Made by a program: the position numbers and the translations under genes. Under the pieces are notes generated by a model, which saw only the letters and a program-made list of their open reading frames with translations, ran no database searches and had not been told where the DNA came from. Shown in pieces: positions 10,803-19,214 of a stretch of 33,424 nt of DNA. The stretch is from NCBI GenBank assembly GCA_029100545.1, contig JAQXPH010000025.1, positions 1 through 33,424 of the forward strand. The letters are read 5' to 3'. Positions within the stretch are counted from its first letter, which is position 1. Every line of letters starts with the position of its first letter. The DNA is from a bacterium (GTDB lineage Bacteria > Bacillota_I > Bacilli_A > RF39 > UBA660).

Positions 10803-11906
10803 ATGGAAATAATAGGTATAATCGCAGAATATAACCCACTTCATAATGGGCATATTTATCATATTAATAAAATAAAAGAAAAATACCCTGATAGTTTAAT
10901 TATTCTTGCTTTAAATGGTTATTTTATGGAGCGTGGTGAAGTATCAATATTATCTAAATATGATAAAGCATATTTATCTGTTTTATGTGGTGTTGATATA
11001 GTTATAAGTATACCAACTTTATTTGGAGTTCAAAGTGCAGATACTTTTGCACAAACTGCAGTTAAATTATTAAACTATTTAAATGTAAATAAAATTATAT
11101 TTGGAAGTGAATCAAATAATATAGAATTACTTACAAAAATTGCTAAAAAATCACTTGAAAATGATAAAAATGAAATGATTTCTTATTATATAAAAAAAGG
11201 ATTAAATTACCCTACTGCATTAAGTAAAGTTATTAATGAAAAATTTGATTATAATCCTAATGATTTACTTGGTATATGTTATATAAAATCTATTTTACAA
11301 AATAATTATAAAATTATTCCTGAAACTATTTTAAGAACTAATAATTATTTAGATATTAAAAGTAATGATAATATAATAAGTGCTTTAAATATACGAAATA
11401 AAATTAAAGAAAATGAAAATATAAGTAAATATGTTCCAGAAAATGTAATAAATAAAATTAATTTAATTAATAATGATTTATTATTTAATTTAATTAAAAT
11501 TCAAATACTTAATAATGATATTAGTAATATTTTAGATGTTGATGAAGATATGGTATTTTTATTACAAAAAAATATTTCGAAAGTTAATAATTTAAATGAT
11601 TTAATAAACAAATTAAAATCAAAAAAATGTACTTATAATAAAATTAATAGAATGCTTATTCATATTTTGTTAAATATTAAAAAAAATGATGTTAAAACTC
11701 AACTTGATTATATTAATATAATAGGATTTAATAAAAAAGGTAAAAATTATTTAAATAGTATTAAAAAAAATATTAATATTTCTACTAAAATAAATAAAGA
11801 ATCCATTATTTATAAATATGAATTAAAAAGTGCTATTATCTATGATATGTTAACAAATAAAAATGAATTAAAAAAAGAGTTAGAAAATAAACCAATTATT
11901 CTTTAA
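10803..11906 (+). CDS. tmcAL: tRNA(Met) cytidine acetate ligase / YlbM-type nucleotidyltransferase
   Basis: 'MEIIGIIAEYNPLHNGHIYHI', 'NGYFMERGEVSILSKYDKA', 'FGVQSADTFAQ'. Confidence 0.9.
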   Translation: MEIIGIIAEYNPLHNGHIYHINKIKEKYPDSLIILALNGYFMERGEVSILSKYDKAYLSVLCGVDIVISIPTLFGVQSADTFAQTAVKLLNYLNVNKIIFGSESNNIELLTKIAKKSLENDKNEMISYYIKKGLNYPTALSKVINEKFDYNPNDLLGICYIKSILQNNYKIIPETILRTNNYLDIKSNDNIISALNIRNKIKENENISKYVPENVINKINLINNDLLFNLIKIQILNNDISNILDVDEDMVFLLQKNISKVNNLNDLINKLKSKKCTYNKINRMLIHILLNIKKNDVKTQLDYINIIGFNKKGKNYLNSIKKNINISTKINKESIIYKYELKSAIIYDMLTNKNELKKELENKPIIL

Positions 11907-13704
11907 CTCTTTTTATATTTAATAAATATATTGTAACTAAAGGCATTGAAAATATATAAGGCATAGCATAACGATAATAATTATTCGCAGGACCTAAAAC
12001 ACAAAACAATAAAGAAAAATATAAAGGTAATAAAATTACTAAATAGTCATATTTTTTATTTTTTATTAAATACACAAGTAATACTATAAGTAACCATGTA
12101 TTAAATCCCGGACTTACAATTAATCCTAATACTGGTATAGCTCTAAATGCATAAGCATAACTACTTAAAAAATTTCTTAAACCCTCTAAATTATTATAAT
12201 GATAATCAACTAAATTATTATCTGTTATAGGATCATAATATTTAAAATATATATACCAATGAATATCACTTGGATCAAAGAAACCATAAATATTATTAAG
12301 TGTTGCATCAATATAAGTAAAAGGATAAGATATTAGTCCATTAAACCAAGTTTTGAAATAATTTGTTAAATCTTTTTTAGTAGCATATTTATTAAAAGTA
12401 TTTTTAACTGGATCTGATAAAACTGGATTATAATTTTTCTTTATTGCTTCATAATCTAATACTTTACTTATATTTTTTTTATCATTTTCACTAAGACTAT
12501 CTTCATGATATTGAATAAGTCTTGCTGTTTGTTGAAAAGGAATACTTAATGCCTCTCTTATGCTTGTACCAGTTATTCCTAGTTTAGGAAGAAGTATTTT
12601 TGAATATGATAAATATAAACTAGTTATAATAAATGTAATCACTATTATTTTTTTGATATTTTTTCTACTAAATAGACATAAAAAAGGTACAAGTAATATA
12701 ATTAAAAATACTCCATTATTTCTAAATAAACAAATAAATATTGAAAGTATAAAAAATAAAATAATACTTTTCAAAGACCAATTAGTACTTTTATATTTTT
12801 CAATAAAATTAATTATAAACATTATAAGAAGTATTACTAAAGTTGTATAATAAACATCTTTATTAGTATTAATTGCATAAAACGGAAAGCTAGGTACTAA
12901 TGCATATATAAATATTAAAGGAATTAAAAATTTATTTTGAACTTTTCTTTTCTTTAAAAAATTAATTGTATAAGCAAGAGTAATTGCTAAAAACAATCCT
13001 TGAATAAATGTATAAATAAATAAGCCAAAATTATCATTTAAGATAAGTCTTCCTAATTTTATACAAGAACCTAAAAGCATGGTATGAAATACAGGATGAT
13101 GATTAGTAATATTTACATTTGGATTAATTTGAACTGAATAATTTACATATTTAGTTTTTACATTAAAAAATTGTTTAATTTGATTACTAGGATCTGGGGA
13201 TAATACGGCAGGATAAAATGCAATATAATATATACTCCAACAAAGAATAATTATAATTAAAGATATTAAAAATGGGTGTTTATTAAAAAGTTTTATAAAC
13301 TTATTTTCTTTAAAATCTTTTTTATTTAAATAATATTTAATTACTTTTTTTGTATATAAAATAATATATAATAAAATTAAACTTAATGATAAAAATCTAT
13401 ATATTGTAAATATAAACATAAAATTTTTAAATAAAATACTTAAACTAGATATACTACGATAACTTTGTCCAACAAGTAAAAATATTGAAAATAATCCCGT
13501 TAGTATTATATCTTCTTTAGTTATTTTTTCTTTATTATTCTTTATGAATAAATATAATATTATAGAAAAAATCAAAGCAATAATTATACCATTTAAATTA
13601 ATAAAATTACCTTTATTTAAATAAATATTTTTATAATTTATAAAAAGTGAAAATGATGATAATACCGCAATTAATATATTTAATAATTTCTTTTTCATAA
13701 ACAT
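11896..13704 (-). CDS. Polytopic membrane protein, DUF6020-like
   Basis: 602 aa, many TM segments; 'FYPAVLSPDPSNQIKQFF' and 'NHHPVFHTMLLG' resemble the DUF6020 family. Confidence 0.65.
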   Translation of the reverse strand: MFMKKKLLNILIAVLSSFSLFINYKNIYLNKGNFINLNGIIIALIFSIILYLFIKNNKEKITKEDIILTGLFSIFLLVGQSYRSISSLSILFKNFMFIFTIYRFLSLSLILLYIILYTKKVIKYYLNKKDFKENKFIKLFNKHPFLISLIIIILCWSIYYIAFYPAVLSPDPSNQIKQFFNVKTKYVNYSVQINPNVNITNHHPVFHTMLLGSCIKLGRLILNDNFGLFIYTFIQGLFLAITLAYTINFLKKRKVQNKFLIPLIFIYALVPSFPFYAINTNKDVYYTTLVILLIMFIINFIEKYKSTNWSLKSIILFFILSIFICLFRNNGVFLIILLVPFLCLFSRKNIKKIIVITFIITSLYLSYSKILLPKLGITGTSIREALSIPFQQTARLIQYHEDSLSENDKKNISKVLDYEAIKKNYNPVLSDPVKNTFNKYATKKDLTNYFKTWFNGLISYPFTYIDATLNNIYGFFDPSDIHWYIYFKYYDPITDNNLVDYHYNNLEGLRNFLSSYAYAFRAIPVLGLIVSPGFNTWLLIVLLVYLIKNKKYDYLVILLPLYFSLLFCVLGPANNYYRYAMPYIFSMPLVTIYLLNIKRVKE

Positions 13705-13813
13705 AGTATAACAAATATATATATATAAGTAAATTATTAGAATTTAATAAATTATCAATAAGCTAGTTTTTATTAAAAAACTATCAACACCATCTTGTAC
13801 AAAAGGATGTAGA

Positions 13814-13897
13814 ATGATGAGAACTAAAACTTTTATCGTAAAATTACTTAGATACATCTTTATAATTTTACTACTATATACCTTATTGGTACTATAG
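13814..13897 (+). CDS. Candidate 27-aa hydrophobic peptide, type I toxin-like
   Basis: ATGATG start with SD-like AAAAGGA 7 nt upstream; translation MMRTKTFIVKLLRYIFIILLLYTLLVL (basic N-terminus plus single TM); followed by two strong hairpins. Confidence 0.4.
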   Translation: MMRTKTFIVKLLRYIFIILLLYTLLVL

Positions 13898-13908
13898 TTA
13901 AAAAATAG

Positions 13909-13983
13909 ACACTCTGCTTTTGTAGAGTGTCTCACACTTTGTGAGGTGACATTCACTTACGCAATTGAATGTTCCTCTTTTTT
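13909..13983 (+). terminator. Tandem hairpins downstream of the candidate toxin ORF, ending in T-run
   Basis: AGACACTCT-gcttttgt-AGAGTGTCT perfect 9-bp stem, then GAGGTGACATTCA-cttacgcaat-TGAATGTTCCTC followed by TTTTTT. Confidence 0.65.
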
Positions 13984-14188
13984 ATTTTATGCTATTTTTC
14001 TTGCCAAAAACATAATAACATTTAAAAAAACTTTTTACAAGTTATCTTTTTATTTAAATCAAACTTTTATTCACAAATTTGAAATTTTATAGTTTTATAT
14101 CAATCTCTAATAATATTTTAACAAAGTATGAAAAACGTAGCAATAATTATCACACTACTTTTGAAATTTTTTTTTTTAGATATTTATT

Positions 14189-14920
14189 TTAATGTTTTAT
14201 ATAAAATCCTTTTTCAAAATCTATATTAAAATAATGAGACTTATTTTTAACTTTGCATATTTCTTTATTATTTTTATATACCGAAATACTATTATCTTCC
14301 CAAGAATCATTAAATATTATTTCATAATCAGTAACATTTAAATCATTTATCTCTACTGCATTTACAGGTAAAAATTTTTTCAAATCATAACCACCAATGT
14401 CAATTCCTAAATCAAACTGTTTACAGAAATCTTTTCCTATAGCATACGCAAAAGTCTTACTATCTCCAAATCCTCCGTTTCCATCCGATTTATAAACCAA
14501 TACTAAATCACTATTGTTAATCAAAAGTTTATTTTCGACAACAAATGTTAAAAAAAGAATTATAGGAAATAACAAAAAAATTATTGTTGCAAATATAACT
14601 TTATTATTTTTAGTATATATCAGTTTTTTTCTTTTAATTAAGTTTAATATAGTTGATGATACATACAATATTCCTGCAACAAACTCAATTAAATATATAA
14701 ATAACACTTCTAACCCAACTGGTATATATAAAACACCTATCATGATTAAATTTATAATTAAATATAATATATAAATTATATCAATCAAAATGATCCAATT
14801 ACAAATATACTTATTTTTATTTTTTATAGAATACACTAACGTTATTATTGAAAATAAACCAATCAAAATTGATATACAATAAATACAATTTTTTATTAAC
14901 ACTATTACTACTCCTATCAT
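14189..14920 (-). CDS. Hypothetical membrane protein with C-terminal soluble domain
   Basis: 243 aa ORF; four or more TM segments, then 'VYKSDGNGGFGDSKTFAYAIG…'; no family recognised. Confidence 0.6.
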   Translation of the reverse strand: MIGVVIVLIKNCIYCISILIGLFSIITLVYSIKNKNKYICNWIILIDIIYILYLIINLIMIGVLYIPVGLEVLFIYLIEFVAGILYVSSTILNLIKRKKLIYTKNNKVIFATIIFLLFPIILFLTFVVENKLLINNSDLVLVYKSDGNGGFGDSKTFAYAIGKDFCKQFDLGIDIGGYDLKKFLPVNAVEINDLNVTDYEIIFNDSWEDNSISVYKNNKEICKVKNKSHYFNIDFEKGFYIKH

Positions 14921-14952
14921 ATAAAATTATATCACAAAATTCTTTATTTTTA

Positions 14953-15834
14953 TTATTTATTTTCAATTAAATATTTATTATCTTCATTTACTTGTTGTTG
15001 CAATACTTCTAGTTCTTTAATATTTTTATTATTCCTTAATGCGATTTCTTGCTTATTCATTTAACCTAATTAATCTATAAGGTTGCTTCACATTCATTCT
15101 AATTAGTTCTGCATTAGTATTCTCTAAATTATTTAAAATAATTAAATGAAGTAAATCGGTATAATCTCTCATGTTACCATTTTTAGCAAGTTCAAGATTA
15201 TCTTTTCACCATTCTTTAACTGTCATACCAAATAAAGCAACATTTAATACATCTGCCTCATTTGCATATACAAAATTAATTTGTTGTTCTGTTAAAGTAG
15301 GAACAATATATTTCTTTATTGCATCTGTATGAACTACATAATTTAATTTAGATAATAATCTATTAGCATGCCACTCTATTTTTTCTTGATATGTTTCATT
15401 TCGTTTTAATCTTTAAAATTCTTTAATTAAATCAATTTAAACTCTGGACTAATCCAACTAGCAAACTCAAATGCAATATCACTTCTTGCAAAAGTTCCAC
15501 CACCATATTTACTAGATTTTGAAATAATACCAATAGCATTTGTTTCTCTAATCCATTTTTGAGGGGACATAATAAATGCATGTCTTCCTGCTTCATTTTT
15601 AAACTGGTCGAATTCGACCACTTTAAAATTTTCATTATTTAATTCTTCCCATACACCTAGAAAAGAAATTGTTTCTTTATTCCTTAATCAATTTTTAACA
15701 ACATCTGCTGGTGCTTCATCATTTTGTGTTTTTGCTAAATCAGTTAATGATATATATTCATATCCATCGACTCTAACAACATTTATTTTACTACCTTTAA
15801 CATCCATCTCTGATTGTATTATATTATTTTTCAT
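14953..15834 (-). pseudogene. KilA-N domain protein, degraded
   Basis: Minus-strand conceptual translation MKNNIIQSEMDVKGSKINVVRVDGYEYISLTDLAKTQNDEAPADVVKN*LRNKETISFLGVWEELNNENFKVVEFDQFKNEAGRHAFIMSPQKWIRETNAIGIISKSSKYGGGTFARSDIAFEFASWISPEFKL (frameshift) LIKEF*RLKRNETYQEKIEWHANRLLSKLNYVVHTDAIKKYIVPTLTEQQINFVYANEADVLNVALFGMTVKEW*KDNLELAKNGNMRDYTDLLHLIILNNLENTNAELIRM…; at least 3 in-frame stops plus frameshift(s). Confidence 0.85.
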
Positions 15835-15884
15835 AAGATTGCTCCTTTCACATTAACATTGTCTAACAATATTTTAACATAAAT

Positions 15885-16225
15885 TTATCGTTCTAAATCA
15901 TCATCTTTACTGTATTCATTCCTAATCGTACACATATCGTCATTATCTAAAATTTATTCTTCATATAATTCTTCAATTATATCATCATAATTATTATCTT
16001 GTAAGGACTTAACAAGTTTATCCCATAACTCTTTGAAATAATCAAGTGTCTCTTGAAATTTTATAATCTATTTTCTAAATCATTAATTCTATCTTCACTA
16101 GTGATTTTTTTCTTTAATTCTTTCACTTTATTAGAATGATTTTTAAATCTTGCTTATGTTTACCTAGTTGGCATTAGAAATAGTATAATTATTTTTATTT
16201 ATCATTGTTGGCTAAACCTGCCCTT
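15885..16225 (-). pseudogene. Remnant of a MobV-type relaxase C-terminus
   Basis: Minus strand reads '…KVKELKKKITSEDRINDLENRL*NFKRHLDYFKELWDKLVKSLQDNNYDDIIEELYEE*ILDNDDMCTIRNEYSKDDDLER*'. The 'DLER*' end and acidic 'YDD' tail parallel the C-terminus of the intact relaxase at 32035 ('…FSDLER*'). Confidence 0.5.
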
Positions 16226-16316
16226 TCTTTAACTAATAAAAAAATACCACTTCTTTTAGAAATTGATATTTTCTATATTAAATAAAAAACTTTAAAAGTC
16301 TAGACAGATTTACCTA

Positions 16317-16393
16317 TGGTGCCCTCGATGGGATTTAAACCCATAGCCTTTTGCATCGGAAACAACTACTCTATTCAATTGAGCTACGAGGGC
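16317..16393 (-). tRNA. tRNA-Arg (anticodon CCG)
   Basis: Minus strand GCCCTCG-TA-GCTC-AATTGAATA-GAGT-A-GTTGT-TTCCGAT-GCAAA-AGGCT-ATGGG-TTTAAAT-CCCAT-CGAGGGC-A-CCA; cloverleaf with encoded CCA. Confidence 0.93.
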
Positions 16394-16411
16394 ATAAAAA
16401 ATATAATTAAG

Positions 16412-17482
16412 CTAGAATAACTTAATTATATCATTAATTGTAACAATTATCATTAAAAGAAATACTAAAATAAATCCTATTAAATGACAAGTACTTTCAA
16501 ATTTAGCATTAACTGGACTTCCTTTAATCTTTTCAATAATTAAGAAAAGTACATGCCCTCCATCAAATGCTGGGAAAGGTAAAATATTTATAAATCCAAC
16601 ATTTATTGATAAAAATGCTAAAATATATAAGAAATATTTAACACCATAGTTAAGTGAATCACCTACTACTTCATATATTCCAACTGGACCAGAAAGAGCA
16701 GAAATTCCTATTTTACCACTCATAAGTCCCCATATAGTATAAATCATTGAACTAACAGTAGAATTAAATTTTTGAATACTATATTTAAATGCTTTGAATA
16801 TATTTGAAGTATCAGCTTCTTTAATCATTATTCCAAATAATTTATTTTCAGTTCCAGTTTCTTCATCTTTAATAATTTCAGGTTTAATCTTAATAGTTTC
16901 TTTTGTACCATCTTCATGCTTTACTTCAAATGAATAAGTATCACTATTATTTTTATAATATAAAATTATTTGAGCCTTATCCCATGAATGAACACTATAA
17001 CCATTTATACTAATAATTTCATCATTACTTTGAAGATTAGACTCTGCAGCAGGAGTACCTTCAACAGTTTTGTCAATTATTGGTGTAATTGCTCCACCAC
17101 CCCAAATTAATGTGTAAACAAATAAGATAACTATTGCTAAAATAAAATTATTTACAACGCCTGCCACCAAAATTATTAATCTTTGATACCATTTTTTATT
17201 ACACATTAATTTATCTTTTTTTACTTTGTCATCATCTGCATATACTTCTCCAGCCATTGATACAAAGCCACCAATTGGAACAAGTCTAATATTATAATTT
17301 ATTTTATCTTTTTTACCTTTATGTGTATGAATAACTGGTCCCATACCAATTGAAAATTCATAAATATGAACACCAAACATTTTAGCACAAATAAAATGAC
17401 CAAACTCATGTACTAAAATAATAATTCCTAAAATTAAAAATAATAATAATAATTTTAATAAAAATAAACCTATACTTGCCAT
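16412..17482 (-). CDS. rseP: Site-2 (RIP) metalloprotease
   Basis: 'LVHEFGHFICAKMFG' HExxH, PDZ region, 'NILPFPAFDGGHVLF'. Confidence 0.95.
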   Translation of the reverse strand: MASIGLFLLKLLLLFLILGIIILVHEFGHFICAKMFGVHIYEFSIGMGPVIHTHKGKKDKINYNIRLVPIGGFVSMAGEVYADDDKVKKDKLMCNKKWYQRLIILVAGVVNNFILAIVILFVYTLIWGGGAITPIIDKTVEGTPAAESNLQSNDEIISINGYSVHSWDKAQIILYYKNNSDTYSFEVKHEDGTKETIKIKPEIIKDEETGTENKLFGIMIKEADTSNIFKAFKYSIQKFNSTVSSMIYTIWGLMSGKIGISALSGPVGIYEVVGDSLNYGVKYFLYILAFLSINVGFINILPFPAFDGGHVLFLIIEKIKGSPVNAKFESTCHLIGFILVFLLMIIVTINDIIKLF

Positions 17483-17493
17483 AAAATCCTCCT

Positions 17494-18288
17494 TTATAAT
17501 AATATTAATGCTAAAGCAATATATGTCATAAATATAACCAAAGAACTATCCAATCTATCTAAAGCACCACCATGCCCTGGCATAATATTTGAAAAGTCTT
17601 TAATATCATTTTCTCTTTTTAATTTACTAAATATTAAATCACCAATTTGACCCATAATAGTTAATATAAATGTAATTAACACCATAATAAATGGTAATTT
17701 ATGAAATAATATTAAATATAAAATGCTTGGTATAATCGTTCCTAAAATTGTACCAATAAGAGCACCCTCCCATGTTTTTTTAGCACTAATTGTAGGACAC
17801 ATTTTATTTTTTCCAAATAATTTTCCTCCAAATAAAGCAAAAGAATCAGTTATCATAGGAATAGATACTAAATATAAAAATAATTTTAAATCTATATTTC
17901 TAACTAATATAAAACTATTTAATCCAAGCCCAATAAATAATACTAAACCGATTAAATGAAAAGCATCTTTAATAGTATATTTATCATTTTCATAAAAAAG
18001 AGATGGGATAATAAGGGAAAGACATAAAAATACAAGATATATATATGACATTCCACTATAAAATAAATAATTTGTATTTGCAAAAACTATTAATAATAAA
18101 CTTGTAAGGCCTAAAATCATTGGTATATAAGGAATTTTTTTAAGTGTCTTTTTTAAATCCATTATCTCTTTAAATGCCCAAATTGCAATTAACCCAATGC
18201 CTAATTTAAATAAATATCCTCCAAAATATACAAAAGGTATTGCAATTATTATTGCTACAATAGCACTAATTATACGTATTTTCATCAT
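17494..18288 (-). CDS. cdsA: Phosphatidate cytidylyltransferase
   Basis: 'DSFALFGGKLFGKNKMCPTISAKKTWEGALIG' and 'KDFSNIMPGHGGALDRLDS' CdsA signature. Confidence 0.95.
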   Translation of the reverse strand: MMKIRIISAIVAIIIAIPFVYFGGYLFKLGIGLIAIWAFKEIMDLKKTLKKIPYIPMILGLTSLLLIVFANTNYLFYSGMSYIYLVFLCLSLIIPSLFYENDKYTIKDAFHLIGLVLFIGLGLNSFILVRNIDLKLFLYLVSIPMITDSFALFGGKLFGKNKMCPTISAKKTWEGALIGTILGTIIPSILYLILFHKLPFIMVLITFILTIMGQIGDLIFSKLKRENDIKDFSNIMPGHGGALDRLDSSLVIFMTYIALALILL

Positions 18289-18713
18289 TTCAACCTTTCA
18301 TCAAATTTATCCATCTCATCAACTTGAGATTCCACTAAAGCAATAAATCTTTTTTTATAACTAATTACTTTTCTTTGTAATTCTTCAGCTTCTCTTTCAA
18401 TATTTTGGGCTTTGATAAGCGAATTATTTACAATTTTTGAGGCATTATTTTTAGCATCTTCTACAATTAATTTACTTTGAGCATAAGCTGCTTTTTGAGC
18501 ATTCGCACTAGTTTCTTGGGCAAGCAAAAGAGTGTCATTCAAAGTTTTTTCAAGATCTTTATATCTTTCAAGTTCTTTGTTAAGACTTTCAATTTGAATA
18601 GTAGCATTTTTTAATTTATTATAAATACTTTCATACTCATCAGCTACCTCATTTACAAACTTAATAACATCACTTTTATTAAATCCATAGATATTTGTAC
18701 GAAATTTAATCAT
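18285..18713 (-). CDS. divIVA: DivIVA-domain protein
   Basis: 'FRTNIYGFNKSDVIKFVNEVADEYE' followed by coiled coil. Confidence 0.75.
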   Translation of the reverse strand: MIKFRTNIYGFNKSDVIKFVNEVADEYESIYNKLKNATIQIESLNKELERYKDLEKTLNDTLLLAQETSANAQKAAYAQSKLIVEDAKNNASKIVNNSLIKAQNIEREAEELQRKVISYKKRFIALVESQVDEMDKFDERLK

Positions 18714-18723
18714 AAAGCCCTTT

Positions 18724-19134
18724 CTACCAATCTATTTCTTCAGTATCTTTTTCGTCTTTTTTATCAGTTTCATCACTTATTTTACCTTGAACATTAACAT
18801 TTTTTGGTGTACATAAATAAATTCCAACACCAATTTTTTGCATAGAACCACCAATTGCATAAATACATCCACTTAAAAAATCTATAATTCTTTTAGCTTG
18901 TGCTGATGTAACTCTTTTTAAATTAACAACAACAGAATTACGACTTTTTAGATGATCAGCGATTTGTTGAGATTCAGAATAGGCTCTTGGTTCAAGTAAA
19001 ATCATTTTATTTCCAGTTTTATCTGCTTCTTTAACAGCATCTTCTTTACTTATTGTGTAAAACTCATCTTCACTAACATTTTGTAAAGAATCATCATCAT
19101 TATCTTCAAAAAGTTTTTTTAATTTTAATCCCAT
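18724..19134 (-). CDS. sepF: Cell division protein SepF
   Basis: 'ILLEPRAYSESQQIADHLKSRNSVVVNLKRVTSAQAKRIIDFLSGCIYAIGGSMQKIG'. Confidence 0.95.
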   Translation of the reverse strand: MGLKLKKLFEDNDDDSLQNVSEDEFYTISKEDAVKEADKTGNKMILLEPRAYSESQQIADHLKSRNSVVVNLKRVTSAQAKRIIDFLSGCIYAIGGSMQKIGVGIYLCTPKNVNVQGKISDETDKKDEKDTEEIDW

Positions 19135-19169
19135 ACTAATCCCTCCTAGTATTCCTTATTAATTGTATC

Positions 19170-19201
19170 AAAAAAAAAACTATTATGCAATTGCATAATA
19201 G
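19170..19201 (-). terminator. Terminator after proS
   Basis: Perfect 22-bp palindrome CTATTATGCAATTGCATAATAG (19180-19201), followed on minus strand by a T-run (19170-19179). Confidence 0.85.
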
Positions 19202-19214
19202 AAAAAATTAAAAA

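Noticed and set aside
12560-12850. Plus-strand ORF antisense to the DUF6020-like gene
   Set aside because: Low-complexity antisense frame, no supporting features.
13744-13956. 70-aa minus-strand ORF
   Set aside because: Runs through the two hairpins of the candidate toxin region; no protein-like pattern.
14514-14774. Plus-strand ORF antisense to the hypothetical membrane protein
   Set aside because: AT-rich shadow ORF.
15432-15635. 67-aa minus ORF in alternative frame over the KilA-N region
   Set aside because: Out-of-frame shadow of the KilA-N pseudogene.
15427-15834. In-frame TGA at an expected Trp position in the KilA-N frame (KN-TGA-LRN), hinting at UGA=Trp recoding
   Set aside because: TGA is used as a normal stop by intact genes here (transglutaminase-like 9935-9937, divIVA, ybeY), Trp is encoded by TGG in ileS, and the KilA-N frame also has a TAA and a frameshift. 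It is a pseudogene.
17723-17959. Plus-strand ORF antisense to cdsA
   Set aside because: Shadow ORF of a convincing conserved gene.
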